Of a stretch of DNA of 64,000 nt, positions 7,404 through 15,919 are shown piece after piece (position 1 is the first letter of the stretch; every line of letters begins with the position of its first letter). The translations under genes were made by a program, and so were the position numbers. The stretch comes from DASUPK01 sp963797265 (GTDB lineage: Bacteria > Actinomycetota > Thermoleophilia > Solirubrobacterales > 70-9), in NCBI GenBank assembly GCA_963797265.1, contig CAWCOY010000001.1:1-64000 (forward strand). Reading direction: 5' to 3'. The notes below the pieces were generated by a model. That model was not told the DNA's origin. It ran no database searches and saw only the letters and a list, made by a program, of their open reading frames with translations.

Positions 7404-8955
7404 CCAGGCCCAGCGCGGGCTGAGCCTCGGCGAGCAGCGCCAGCAGATCGCCGAGCGCATCGCGGAGGCGGGTTGGCAGGAGTTCGCGGTGTACGAAGAC
7501 CGGGGGTACTCGGGTGCGCGCGCTGACCGGCCCGGGCTGGTGCGGCTTCTCGCCGACCGTGAGCACTACGACGTCCTGGTGGTGTGGGCCCTGGATCGCC
7601 TAGGGCGCGACATGACGCTGCTTGCCACGACGGTCGGGAAGCTCCGGGATGCGGGGGTTCGGCTGGAGGTGCTCAGTGGAGGCGTCGAGCTCGACAGCGC
7701 CGAGGGCGAACTCCACTTCCACGTCCGCGCGGCGGTGTCGCAGTACGAGCGCCAAATGATCGCCCGCAGGGGGCGGATGGCCGCGGAGGCGATCGCCCGT
7801 CAGGGCCGCTACAACGGGCCGCCGCCGACCGGTTACCGATTCCAGGACTCCGTCTTGGTTCCCGTTCCGCACGAGGTCGAGATCGTCCGCCGCGTGTTCT
7901 CCGAGTTCGCCGGCGGCAGGGGTTACTCGGTGATCGCTCGCAGGTTGAACGCGGACTCGATTCCTACGACGCGAGGTGGGAAATGGCGGAGTACCGACCC
8001 TGCGAGCGATGCTCACGAATCCGGTCTATATCGGTCACGTCCGCTTCCAGGGCGAGGAGCGCGAGGGACTCCACGAGGGGATCATCGAGCCGAAGCTCTG
8101 GGAGCGGGTCCAGGCTCTGGTCAGCGCCCAGACCTCCTCGAAGGGGAAGGCGCGCGGGCGAAAGCCGAAGGGGCCCCACCTCTTCACCCGGGGCCTGCTT
8201 CGCTGCGGGGAGTGCGGGGAGGCGATTGTTCCGCGGAGCAACTGGGGGGAGCACTACCTCTGCAACGGACGCCAGGTCCTTGGCTGTGAAATGCCCCTGG
8301 CTCACCGCGCGGAGATCGATGCCGCCGTGTATGCGTACTTTGAGCGGGTGGGGCTTGATGTCGAGGCAACCCGGGAGTCACTTGCCGAGGCTCGCGACTC
8401 CAAGCTTAGGGAGATTCGAGCGCTTCTTGTGGAGGCGCGGCAAGAGGAACGCCGCTCCCAGGAGCGTCTCTCACGGGTGCGGCGCGATTACCAGGACGGC
8501 CGGCTTGACCCCGAGGATTGGGAGGACCATCGTCAGGAGCTGACGGCGGAGCTCGAGGGCGCTCGAGCGGAGGCGGAGCGACTGCATGAGCAAGAAACAG
8601 CAGTGAGAGTCGTGGGCGGAGCTGAGCGATATTGAGCAGGCGACCTTTGAGCGCCTCAGCGAGCTGCGTCGGGTAATTGCTGGCGAAGCCGAGGGGGAGA
8701 TTGACTCGGTTCGCGCCGCTCTCACGCGGATCTTTGAGCAGTTCGTTCTTCATCGGGCGGATTCGGCGTCTGCGCCGAAGCGGCTTCATGCGGAGCTGGC
8801 GATGGTCGGAGAGGGCGGATTTGTGATCGAACCGGTGATTCGCGAAGAGGCGATCGAGGGGTATTCGGAGACGATGCGCCCAGTATTGAGAAGGGAGGTG
8901 GTGAGCGAAAACAAAGAGCGTCAAGGCGGTCGGCTACAGGCTCCTGGAGAGCTGA
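7366..8955 (+). pseudogene. Large serine recombinase, two frameshifts
   Basis: Resolvase domain first: AAYIRVSTDDQAQRGLS with the nucleophile Ser at residue 10, then YSGARADRPGL and ALDRLGRD, followed by the recombinase domain (GPPPTGYRF, VFSEFAGGRGYSVIARRLN). Near 7977 the frame shifts into VPTLRAMLTNPVYIGHVRF, then a zinc ribbon with CGECG and a later Cys pair (8211-8290), then a coiled coil. A second shift near 8600 leads to ESWAELSDIEQATFERLSEL. The end is uncertain (about 8900-8955). Such enzymes integrate and excise mobile elements at att sites, so this marks the right edge of the island. As written it is inactive, unless the shifts are sequence errors. The GTG start follows a short overlapping gene. 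Confidence 0.85.
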
Positions 8956-8958
8956 CGG

Positions 8959-9588
8959 ATGATCACTCCGGGCCACAAGCGCACCCTGAATCGCGCCCTC
9001 CACGAGCTCCGGCGGCCCCTCCAGGCCCTCCTTCTCCTCGAGGACGGCAGTGGCCGAGTTGCGGCGGCGCCGCCCGTCGCCAGCCGCCGGGGGCTGCTCG
9101 AGCTCGCGACCAGCGCACTGCACGATCTGGACGCAGCCCTCAACGGCGCGGCGCCGGCGCGGTCGCCGCGGCGCTTCTCCTGCCGCGAGTCGCTGATGGC
9201 GTGCGTGGAGCGCTGGCGACCTCAGGTCACTCATTCAGGGGACGTCCGCGTCTACTGGGACGCGGGCCCCGCGATGATCGAGGGTGACCCGCCAAGCCTG
9301 GCCCAGGCCCTCGACAATCTGCTCGCCAACGCTCTCGAGCACGGCGGTCCGCCCGTGGTGATCACCGGCGCGCGGGTGGCCGGACGGATCCGGATCACCA
9401 TCGCCAACGGCATCCGCCCCAACCGAGCGGCGCACCGATCCGATCCGAGGCGCGGCCACGGCACCGAAGTCGTGGCCGAGGTTGCAGGCGCTCACGGCGG
9501 TCGCTTTGCGCTCTGTGAGACCGGGAGCGGCTGTGTCGCCGCGCTCGAGCTTCCCTTGGCGGAGCACAGTCACGCTCGAGCGGCGTGA
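8959..9588 (+). CDS. Histidine kinase-like protein without sensor domain
   Basis: 209 residues. The H box is near the N-terminus (LHELRRPLQAL) and is followed by an HATPase region with an N box (NLLANALEHGG), a degenerate G1 segment (IANGI in place of DxGxG) and a G2-like GHGTEVVAEVAGAHGG. There is no transmembrane or sensor domain, so it starts almost directly at the dimerisation helix. It overlaps cpaB by 4 bp and presumably belongs to the Tad operon, where it may phosphorylate an unlinked regulator. The recombinase ends a few bases upstream, so the original 5' part may have been lost by insertion. That is a suggestion only. Confidence 0.7.
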   Translation: MITPGHKRTLNRALHELRRPLQALLLLEDGSGRVAAAPPVASRRGLLELATSALHDLDAALNGAAPARSPRRFSCRESLMACVERWRPQVTHSGDVRVYWDAGPAMIEGDPPSLAQALDNLLANALEHGGPPVVITGARVAGRIRITIANGIRPNRAAHRSDPRRGHGTEVVAEVAGAHGGRFALCETGSGCVAALELPLAEHSHARAA

Positions 9589-10232
9589 GCCGGCGCGCTC
9601 GCGCGGTCGCCTTCCTGATCGCCGCGCTGATCTGCGCGGTGCTCGCCGCGACCGTCGCCGGTCGCTACCGCTCCCGCCTCGACGCCCGCTACGGGCCACT
9701 TCGCCCCGTCGTCGTCGCGACCTCCGAGCTGGTGGCGGGTGAGCCGATCGGGACGGAGCGAGCCGGCGCCGCGCTGGGCGTGCGCCGGGTGCCGCAGAGC
9801 TTCGTCCCGCCCGGCGCACTGACCCGGCCGGCCGATGCTCTCGGCCGTGCGCCTGGCGCGACGATTCCCGCCGGCTCGTACGTGCTCGGTGCCCAGCTGG
9901 TGGTCCCGCGGGCCAAGGAGCCGCCCGCGCCCGGCGTCGGCTCGGGGCTACGTCCTGTCCAGGTCGCGGTGGCGGGGGCCGAGGCGCTGACGATCGACGG
10001 CAGCGCGCCGGAGGGCAGGCGGGTCGACGTGGTCGTCTCCCGGCAGGCGGGACTCGGTCGCTCGGCCCGCGCCCACATCGCCGCGAGCGGCATCAAGCTG
10101 CTGGCGCTGGCGGCCCCTGTGGGCCCGGGCGAGCCCTGGAACGCCACGCTGGCGGTCACGGAGCAGCAGGCGCTCTCGCTGATCGCGGCGCAGAGCGCCG
10201 GCCGCGAGATTCGCCTGCTGCCGCGAGCGTGA
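9585..10232 (+). CDS. cpaB: Flp pilus assembly protein CpaB/RcpC-like (SAF domain)
   Basis: 215 residues. One N-terminal membrane segment (about 7-25), then a SAF-type domain (VVVATSELVAGEPI through GATIPAGSYVLGAQL, about 40-108) and a beta-rich C-terminal part. CpaB/RcpC proteins are envelope components of the Tad/Flp pilus. The start overlaps the kinase stop (GTGA at 9585-9588), so both are in one operon. The rest of the Tad genes are displaced to 12.4 kb by four unrelated genes. Confidence 0.8.
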   Translation: MSRRARAVAFLIAALICAVLAATVAGRYRSRLDARYGPLRPVVVATSELVAGEPIGTERAGAALGVRRVPQSFVPPGALTRPADALGRAPGATIPAGSYVLGAQLVVPRAKEPPAPGVGSGLRPVQVAVAGAEALTIDGSAPEGRRVDVVVSRQAGLGRSARAHIAASGIKLLALAAPVGPGEPWNATLAVTEQQALSLIAAQSAGREIRLLPRA

Positions 10233-10240
10233 GCCGGGAG

Positions 10241-10663
10241 CTAGCTAACCGTCGGCTTGCCCAGCCGGTAGGCGTTCCCAGAAGGGTCCCGGAACTCCGA
10301 GTCGATGCCGTATGGCCGTTCCGCCGGGGCCTCGGTGAACTCCACACCCCGCCCCTTGAGCTCCTCGTAGGCAGCCTGGACGTCGTCCGTGGTGAGGAAG
10401 ACGGTCCCCGCGAAGCCCTTGGCCATCAGCTCCTCGACCTTCTTCTTCGTGTCCTCGTCCATCACCGGCGGGCCCGGAATCGCCATCAGCGCGAGCGAGA
10501 AGTCCTGGCCGGGCGCGCCGACCGTGAGCCAGCGAAAGTCGCCGAGCTCCGGCATCGAGATATCGGAACGGACCTCGAAGCCGACCTTGTTGGTCCAGAA
10601 GTCGAGAGCCTCGTCCTGGTCGTGCACCCAAACCTGCCCGTTCGCAATCTTGATATCCGCCAT
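10241..10663 (-). CDS. VOC-family (glyoxalase/bleomycin-resistance fold) protein
   Basis: 140 residues with two beta-alpha-beta-beta-beta halves typical of the vicinal oxygen chelate fold: QVWVHDQDEALDFWTNKVGF at the start and FRDPSGNAYRLG at the end, where the metal-ligand Glu usually sits. Members are dioxygenases, glyoxalases or drug-binding proteins; the substrate here cannot be read from sequence. A near-perfect AAAGGAGG site precedes the ATG. It is followed upstream on the same strand by an AraC regulator and a macrodomain gene, which may form one unit inserted in the Tad locus. Confidence 0.85.
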   Translation of the reverse strand: MADIKIANGQVWVHDQDEALDFWTNKVGFEVRSDISMPELGDFRWLTVGAPGQDFSLALMAIPGPPVMDEDTKKKVEELMAKGFAGTVFLTTDDVQAAYEELKGRGVEFTEAPAERPYGIDSEFRDPSGNAYRLGKPTVS

Positions 10664-10713
10664 CTGTGCCTCCTTTCGTTGGGTTACGCGTCGGAGCCCA
10701 AGCTAGTCGGGGC

Positions 10714-11160
10714 TCAGCCGGGTGTCTTCTTGAAACGTGCTGTCTCGGGTCGCAGGAAGGTGCGCAGCACGCAGCTCGGCACCCTGGCGGCGAGGACGGC
10801 CGACGGCTGCTTCGCGCGGTAGGCCGTCGGCGTCTGGCCATAGGTGCGCTTGAAGCTCGTCGTGAATGAGCCAAGACTCTGCAACCCCACCGAGACACAG
10901 ATCTCGCCAACGGTCCAGCCGGTCATTCGCAGGAGGGAGGCCGCCCGCTCGAGCCGCCTGGTCAAGAGGTAATGATGCGGCGATTCGCCGAAGGTGCGCC
11001 GGAACTCGCGGCTGAAGTGGGCCTTGGAAAGTCCGGCCGCGCCGGCCATATCGGCGACCTCGATCGGCTCGGAGTAGCGGGCGTCGGCAAGATCCTTGGC
11101 GCGCAGAAGATGCCGTGCTGGTGGGGCGAAAGCCATGCTGCCCGGGTAGACCGGGCGCAT
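10714..11160 (-). CDS. AraC-family transcriptional regulator, DNA-binding domain only
   Basis: 148 residues made almost entirely of the two helix-turn-helix units of AraC proteins: EVADMAGAAGLSKAHFSREF in the first and TVGEICVSVGLQSLGSFTTSFKR in the second, ending with the conserved YGQTPTAYR. There is no N-terminal sensing domain, so it is a short stand-alone form like MarA/SoxS. Its start is 5 bp from the stop of the macrodomain gene, suggesting one minus-strand operon reading macrodomain, AraC, VOC. It may regulate these neighbours. Confidence 0.9.
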   Translation of the reverse strand: MRPVYPGSMAFAPPARHLLRAKDLADARYSEPIEVADMAGAAGLSKAHFSREFRRTFGESPHHYLLTRRLERAASLLRMTGWTVGEICVSVGLQSLGSFTTSFKRTYGQTPTAYRAKQPSAVLAARVPSCVLRTFLRPETARFKKTPG

Positions 11161-11164
11161 CCGG

Positions 11165-11662
11165 CTAACTCATCGCGGACCGGAAAGCCTCCTCGGCCTC
11201 TTCGCCACGCACCGCGAAGACGACCCGCTCCAGCCCGCTGCCCCGGTCGAGGTGGCGTTGAACCTCCTCGACCTCGATCGTGGCGGCCTCGTCGAGCGGG
11301 AAGCCGCCGACTCCTGTGCCGAAGGCGACCAGCGCCAGACTGGTCGCGCCGAGCTCGTCGGCCTTGGCGAGGGTGCTGGCCGTGGCGTCGCGAATGATCT
11401 CGGCGGAGGTCGGGCCACCGAGAACCATGGTCGCGGCGTGGATCACCCACCGGCAGGGCATCTCGCCGGCCGTGGTCTCGACTGCCTCGCCGAGCTCGAT
11501 CGGAGCCCGCTCGTGGCTCTCGGCCTGCACGGAGGGGCCGCCCGCCCGGGAGATTGCGCCCGCGACCCCGCCGCCGTGGTGAAGGTCGGTGTTGGCCGCG
11601 TTTGCGATCGCGTCCACCTCGAGCTTGGTGATGTCCGCCTGCTGCACCTCGATCCGGGCCAC
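11165..11662 (-). CDS. Macrodomain protein (ADP-ribose binding/hydrolase)
   Basis: 165 residues forming one complete macrodomain: VQQADITKLEVDAIANAANT, then the phosphate-binding GGGVAGAISRAGG and, later, FGTGVGGFPLDEAA. This is closest to the YmdB/AF1521 type that binds ADP-ribose and removes O-acetyl or ADP-ribosyl groups. It is cytoplasmic. The GTG start is used; a TAGCCT box lies 11 nt upstream, slightly far for a leaderless start. It leads the minus-strand trio with AraC and VOC genes, divergent from the membrane protein gene at 11733. Confidence 0.9.
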   Translation of the reverse strand: MARIEVQQADITKLEVDAIANAANTDLHHGGGVAGAISRAGGPSVQAESHERAPIELGEAVETTAGEMPCRWVIHAATMVLGGPTSAEIIRDATASTLAKADELGATSLALVAFGTGVGGFPLDEAATIEVEEVQRHLDRGSGLERVVFAVRGEEAEEAFRSAMS

Positions 11663-11691
11663 GTCCGCATCGCAGGCTACCGTCGAAATTT

Positions 11692-11735
11692 ATGCGAGGG
11701 TGCTCGGAGCGAAGCGGAGAGCAACCCGTCTGATG
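11692..11735 (+). repeat. Start-codon palindromic repeat, copy 1
   Basis: ATGCGAGGGTGCTC, a short variable middle, then GAGCAACCCGTCTGATG. GGGTGCTC pairs with GAGCAACCC around the middle. Read as a peptide it is MRGCSERSGEQPV, and its TGA overlaps the ATG of the membrane protein gene. It aligns end to end with copies at 30687, 40485 and 60941 and, inverted, with 16421-16455. Confidence 0.7.
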
Positions 11736-12383
11736 GAGCCCGACCGGCAGGCGCTACTCACCGCTCTCACCACGGAGCACTTCGGGCTGGCCGGCGCGAG
11801 GGCGCAGACGGTCAGCGAGAGCTCGGCGCGCGCGGCGCTCTACATCAGCGCGGTCTCCAGCACGCTGGTCGCGCTCGGCTTCATCGGGCAGATCTCGCAG
11901 GTCGGCGACACCTTCAAGGTCTTCGCCCTGACCGCGCTGCCGACGCTCTATGTGCTCGGGCTCTTCACGTTCACCCGGCTCGTGCAGAGCACGGTCGAGG
12001 ACATCTTCTACGGCCGCGCCATCAACCGGATCCGCCACTACTACCTCGACCTCGCGGGGGAGGAGGCCCGGCTCTTCATGCTCTCGGGCCATGACGACGC
12101 TCCGGGCGTCCTGTCGAACATGGCGCTCCGCCCGAGCCCCTGGCAGAGCTTCTTCACGGCCGCCAGCATGGTCGCGGTGATCAACAGCGTGGTCGGGGGC
12201 GCGGCGGTGGCGATCGCGGTGGGGGCCATTGCCGATGCCGCGCTCGGGATCGCCTCCGCGGTTGGTGGGATCGCCGCAATCGTCTCCTTCGTCCTGCTTC
12301 GCCGCTACGAGACCAGGCTGCTCGAGGCCGGAGCCACGAGTCACGGCGAGGTCCTCTTTCCCTCGCCTGACGGGGGCGAGTAG
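11733..12383 (+). CDS. Conserved four-helix membrane protein (LTTEHF family)
   Basis: 216 residues. A soluble start (LLTALTTEHFGLAGARAQT) is followed by two hydrophobic helices (about 35-55 and 62-85), a cytoplasmic-like loop with INRIRHYYLDLAGEEA, then two more helices (about 150-200). The fold family is not one I can name; a second copy lies at 56140-56807, where it is broken. The ATG overlaps the stop of the repeat-encoded peptide (TGATG), so its translation may depend on that leader. Function is unknown. The conserved ALYISAVSSTLVALGF helix is shared between the copies. Confidence 0.7.
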   Translation: MEPDRQALLTALTTEHFGLAGARAQTVSESSARAALYISAVSSTLVALGFIGQISQVGDTFKVFALTALPTLYVLGLFTFTRLVQSTVEDIFYGRAINRIRHYYLDLAGEEARLFMLSGHDDAPGVLSNMALRPSPWQSFFTAASMVAVINSVVGGAAVAIAVGAIADAALGIASAVGGIAAIVSFVLLRRYETRLLEAGATSHGEVLFPSPDGGE

Positions 12384-12408
12384 GGGCCGGTTCGCCGCTT
12401 AGCTCTGG

Positions 12409-13587
12409 GTGGACGAACGCGTCCGCCGCAGACACCTCGACGAGCTGGCGAGCGAGCTTCGGCGTCGCCTGATCGAGCGTCGCCGCGCGCAGGCCGCGGC
12501 GGGCGGGGCGGCACTGGTCCCGCTGGGGGAGGCGGTTCGCGCGCTGGTCGACGAGGACGCGGCCGTCCTCGAGCCCTCCACCCGCGAGCGCCTCCGCGAG
12601 CTGATCCTGCGGGAGGCCGTCGGGCTGGGGCCACTAGAGGAGCTGCTGGCGGATCCGGCGGTCGAGGAGGTGATGGTGAACGGCCATGAGCGGGTCTACG
12701 TCGAGCGCCGCGGCCGGATCGAGCGCACCGACGTGCGCTTCCCCTCGGAGGGCGCTTTGCGGGACGCGATCGAGCGGATCCTCACGCCTCTCGGCCGCCG
12801 CGTGGACGAGCTCAGCCCCATGGTCGACGCGAGGCTCGAGGACGGTTCGCGCGTGCACGTCGTGATCCCGCCGCTCGCGGTCGACGGCCCGACGATCTCG
12901 ATCCGGCGCTTCTCGGCGGCCCGCCCGGGACCGCGCGAGCTGGTCGAGCTGGGCACCCTCACGGAGGAGCTGCACGACCAGCTCGCGGCCGCGGTCGGGG
13001 CCCGGCGGAGCATCCTGGTCAGCGGCGGGACCGGATCGGGCAAGACGACGCTGCTCAACGCGCTCTCGGCGTTCATCGGCGGGGAGGAGCGGGTGATCAC
13101 GATCGAAGATGCAGCCGAGCTGCGACTGCGGCAGCCGCACGTCGTCCGGCTCGAGAGCCGCCCGGCCAACGTCGAGGGCCGGGGCCGGGTAATGATCCGA
13201 GAGCTGCTTCGCGGCGCCTTGCGGATGCGCCCGGACCGGATCGTGATCGGTGAGGTGCGGGGCGAAGAGGCGCTCGACCTGCTCATGGCGCTGAACACCG
13301 GACACGAGGGCGCGCTCTCCACCGTGCACGCGAACTCGCCTGAGGATGCACTACGCCGGGTGGAGACGCTCGCCCTGATGGCCGGCGTCGGGCTACCGCA
13401 CGAGGCGATCCGCGAGCAGCTCGGGCGCGGCCTCGATCTGGTCATCCACCTGGCGCGCCTGAGCGACGGCTCCCGGAGAGTGGTCGAGGTCGCGGAGGTG
13501 GTCAGGACCGCAGGGTCGGTCGGGGTGCGCGACCTGTTCAGGTTGGGTAGCGAGACGGATGGACGGCAGTGGGCGCAGCGGCCCTGA
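12409..13587 (+). CDS. cpaF: CpaF/TadA-type secretion ATPase
   Basis: 392 residues. An N-terminal helical part carries the CpaF signature LLADPAVEEVMVNG, then the ATPase core with Walker A GGTGSGKT at 206-213, the Asp box around ITIEDAAELRL, Walker B region RPDRIVIGEVRG and the His box TGHEGALSTVHANS. It powers assembly of Tad/Flp pili from the cytoplasmic face of the membrane. Length fits family members (about 380-450). The GTG start is used. It overlaps tadB by 19 bp, so these genes form one operon. Confidence 0.95.
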   Translation: MDERVRRRHLDELASELRRRLIERRRAQAAAGGAALVPLGEAVRALVDEDAAVLEPSTRERLRELILREAVGLGPLEELLADPAVEEVMVNGHERVYVERRGRIERTDVRFPSEGALRDAIERILTPLGRRVDELSPMVDARLEDGSRVHVVIPPLAVDGPTISIRRFSAARPGPRELVELGTLTEELHDQLAAAVGARRSILVSGGTGSGKTTLLNALSAFIGGEERVITIEDAAELRLRQPHVVRLESRPANVEGRGRVMIRELLRGALRMRPDRIVIGEVRGEEALDLLMALNTGHEGALSTVHANSPEDALRRVETLALMAGVGLPHEAIREQLGRGLDLVIHLARLSDGSRRVVEVAEVVRTAGSVGVRDLFRLGSETDGRQWAQRP

Positions 13588-14417
13588 TCGCTTTCGCCGC
13601 GCTCGCCGGTGGGCTGCTGGCCATCGCGGTCCGCGAAGGGATCCTGTCCGCCCCGCGGATCGCGGCCTGGATGCGCGAGGCCCTCAATCCTCTTCGCCGC
13701 GTCGGGCGCGAGGGCTACGTGCCGAGCGCCGAGGAGCAGCGCCGCCTCGCGGTGCTCGGAAGCGGAGCGATCGCCGCCGCGACCGTCCTGCTCACGGGGA
13801 TCGGGCCCCTGGCGGCCGTCGCGGCCGCCGGGCCCTGGTTCGTCGGGGCCGTCGTGGCGCGCCGCCAGGAGCGCTACCGCCGGGCGGTCGAGCGCTCCAT
13901 CCCCGATGTCGCGGCAGCGATCGCCGACGCAATCTCTGGCGGCCATTCGGTGCGGGGAGCGCTCGCCGCCGCCGCCGAGTCCCTCGACCGGCCCTCCGCG
14001 GCGGAGCTAGCCCGGGTGGCAGCTGACCTCGAGCTCGGCGCCTCCACCGCGGACGCACTGGGGGCAATGCGAAGCAGATTGCGCTCGGAGCGCGTCGACT
14101 CGCTCTCGACGGCGCTCGTCAGCCAGCAGGTGGCGGGCGGCGACGTGGCCGCTTTGATGCGGCGGCTCGCGCTGTCGGCCGCCGAGCGAGACCGGGTCGA
14201 GGACGAGGCTCGTGCCGCCACCACCCAGGCGCGCTTCACCGGTGTGCTCGTGGTTGCCCTGCCCGCCGGCGCCGCCCTCTTCGCGGAGCTCCTGCAGCCG
14301 GGGTTCATCTCGCAGGTCCTGTCCGAGCCTGCCTCCGCCGCGATGCTGTTCGCCGCCGCCGGCCTCCAGGTGATCGGCTTCGCCCTGATCCGCCGCCTCG
14401 GGAGGCCCTCCGAATGA
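13569..14417 (+). CDS. tadB: TadB-like pilus assembly membrane protein
   Basis: 282 residues of the T2SSF (GspF/TadB) type. Hydrophobic segments occur near the N-terminus (1-19), around 75-98 and as a pair near the C-terminus (about 222-275). The cytoplasmic domain between has the family pattern SIPDVAAAIADAISGGHSVRGAL. It forms the inner-membrane platform on which CpaF acts. The start overlaps cpaF and its stop overlaps tadC by 4 bp (ATGA), showing tight coupling. Confidence 0.88.
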   Translation: MGAAALIAFAALAGGLLAIAVREGILSAPRIAAWMREALNPLRRVGREGYVPSAEEQRRLAVLGSGAIAAATVLLTGIGPLAAVAAAGPWFVGAVVARRQERYRRAVERSIPDVAAAIADAISGGHSVRGALAAAAESLDRPSAAELARVAADLELGASTADALGAMRSRLRSERVDSLSTALVSQQVAGGDVAALMRRLALSAAERDRVEDEARAATTQARFTGVLVVALPAGAALFAELLQPGFISQVLSEPASAAMLFAAAGLQVIGFALIRRLGRPSE

Positions 14418-15262
14418 CGGTCGCATCGGTCCTCGCTGCGGTCGCCTTCGCGCTCGCGCTGGCGGCCGCTGCTCAGCTGCTTCCCGAGGGAGTGCACTCT
14501 CGCCAGCGCCGGGAGGCCGCCGATCCCGTCCGCGGCTTCACCGACTCGTTCCCGGGCCTGCCCGCGCTCGCGACCGCCGACGCGCGGCTCCGGCTCTCGG
14601 CCCGGATCGCCAGGGCAGGGCTGGCGGAGCGGATCTCGGCCCCGTCTCTGCTTGCCGCCAAGACCGGCGGAGCCGTGGCGGGTGCGCTCTGGGCCCTGGT
14701 GCTTGCACCTTCGGCGCCGAGCCGCCTCGCCTGGATCGTCGCCGCCGCGCTTCCGGCCACCGGGTTCCTGGGCCCCGACGCCTGGCTCGAACACCGCGCC
14801 CGCCGGCGGCTGCGGGCCCTCCGGGCGGGGCTGCCGGACGCGCTCGACCTGCTCGCCGTCGGCACCGCCGCCGGACGCAGCCCGCTCTCCGGACTCGCCG
14901 AGCTGGGGATGGGGGAGGGCCCGCTGGCGCGCGAGCTGGCCATGCTCTCGGCCGAGAGCTCCTGCGGGCTGGCGCAGAGCGAGGCCCTCGAGTCGCTCCG
15001 GCGTCGTGCTCCGGTGCGCGAAGTGGCTGCGATGTGCGGGGTGATCGAGCGGTCGCGGCGCTACGGCTCGCCGCTCGCCGATCAGCTGCGCGAGCAGGCC
15101 ACGGCGCTCCGCGGCGTGCAGCGCCGCCAGATCGAGGAGCAGGCCGCCCGCGCCGCGCCGAAGATCCAGCTCGCCGTCGCTCTGCTCCTGGTCCCCTCGG
15201 TGCTGCTGATGATCGCCGCGGGCCTGCTCGCCAACATCGATCGCTTCATGAACGGGTTCTGA
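14414..15262 (+). CDS. tadC: TadC-like pilus assembly membrane protein
   Basis: 282 residues. Same architecture as TadB: an N-terminal hydrophobic helix, a pair of helices around 80-125, a T2SSF domain with LRAGLPDALDLLAVGTAAGRS, and two C-terminal helices ending LLVPSVLLMIAAGLL. With TadB it completes the inner-membrane platform. No prepilin (flp), prepilin peptidase, TadE/F or outer ring gene follows; the next gene is on the other strand. Those parts must lie elsewhere or be absent. Confidence 0.88.
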   Translation: MTVASVLAAVAFALALAAAAQLLPEGVHSRQRREAADPVRGFTDSFPGLPALATADARLRLSARIARAGLAERISAPSLLAAKTGGAVAGALWALVLAPSAPSRLAWIVAAALPATGFLGPDAWLEHRARRRLRALRAGLPDALDLLAVGTAAGRSPLSGLAELGMGEGPLARELAMLSAESSCGLAQSEALESLRRRAPVREVAAMCGVIERSRRYGSPLADQLREQATALRGVQRRQIEEQAARAAPKIQLAVALLLVPSVLLMIAAGLLANIDRFMNGF

Positions 15263-15481
15263 TCAGGTGAAATCGTCGGGATGACACCTGAGGCAGGCCC
15301 GGAACCCGTCACTTCGCGCGGCCGCCGGCGTGAGGTAGAAGCGGACGTTCTCGCGGTTGGGGGTTCGAGCCGGACACCCAGGCCGGCAGTAGACCCCGGT
15401 TGTCGTCACCGCGGCGAAGAACTCGCCCGCGAAGCTCTCGTCTCTCGTCTGCATCACCAGATAGCGCTGCTCGAAGTCCAT
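15263..15481 (-). CDS. Stand-alone Ada-type zinc-binding domain protein
   Basis: 72 residues from MDFEQRYLVMQTRDESF, the start chosen because a GAGGAGG site lies just upstream. The core is the N-terminal metal-binding domain of Ada: FFAAVTTTGVYCRPGCPARTP then GFRACLRCHPDD, giving four Cys for one zinc, including the Cys that accepts methyl groups from DNA phosphotriesters in Ada. No AraC or methyltransferase domain is attached. It could sense methylation damage or simply bind DNA. Intact and convergent with tadC. Confidence 0.8.
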   Translation of the reverse strand: MDFEQRYLVMQTRDESFAGEFFAAVTTTGVYCRPGCPARTPNRENVRFYLTPAAARSDGFRACLRCHPDDFT

Positions 15482-15630
15482 CTCAGCCTCCTCGTGTTGA
15501 GAACCGACAATCAAACGTCCTCGGCCAGGCGCACGTGAGATCGGGCCTCGGGGTCAATCCCCGGAGCTGGGTGGGTCGTATTTCGATAGCGGGCCGAATG
15601 CGCGGCCCGTTCACGAGGAAAGGTGCTCAG

Positions 15631-15912
15631 ATGAGGAGACTCCTGATTGCGGCACTCGCATGCCTCGTCCTCGCAGCATTCGCGGCCAGTGGGGCGGCCG
15701 CCGCTCCGAACCCGAGTGGCACCGGCCAACCGGGCGCCGAGTGTGGCGATCCGAACGCGTCCCTGGAGCCTGCCGGCTTCCAGACCGGCGGGTTCGCGAA
15801 CGCGGAGTCGCACTACGCGGGCAGTGAGGGGACGCCGTCCGCGGCGCATGGCAGCTCGCATGCCGTGTCGCAGTACGACGTGGCCTGCTTCCAGTTCACC
15901 AGCAGCCACTGA
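15631..15912 (+). CDS. Small secreted conserved hypothetical protein
   Basis: 93 residues. A clear signal peptide (MRRLLIAALACLVLAAFAASGAA, written here only in part as the Ala/Leu-rich first 25 residues) precedes a short mature region rich in Gly, Ser and Asn with PNPSGTGQPGAECG, then HYAGSEGTPSAAHG and the ending SQYDVACFQFTSSH. Two Cys may form one disulfide. The pattern is familiar from many actinobacterial secreted proteins of unknown role that are often misannotated. An AGGAAAGG site supports the ATG at 15631. Confidence 0.65.
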   Translation: MRRLLIAALACLVLAAFAASGAAAAPNPSGTGQPGAECGDPNASLEPAGFQTGGFANAESHYAGSEGTPSAAHGSSHAVSQYDVACFQFTSSH

Positions 15913-15919
15913 GTCCGTG

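Noticed and set aside
11754..12344. Long minus-strand open frame opposite the membrane protein gene
   Set aside because: Its composition is that of a GC-rich shadow; the plus strand has clear hydrophobic helices and a paralogue.
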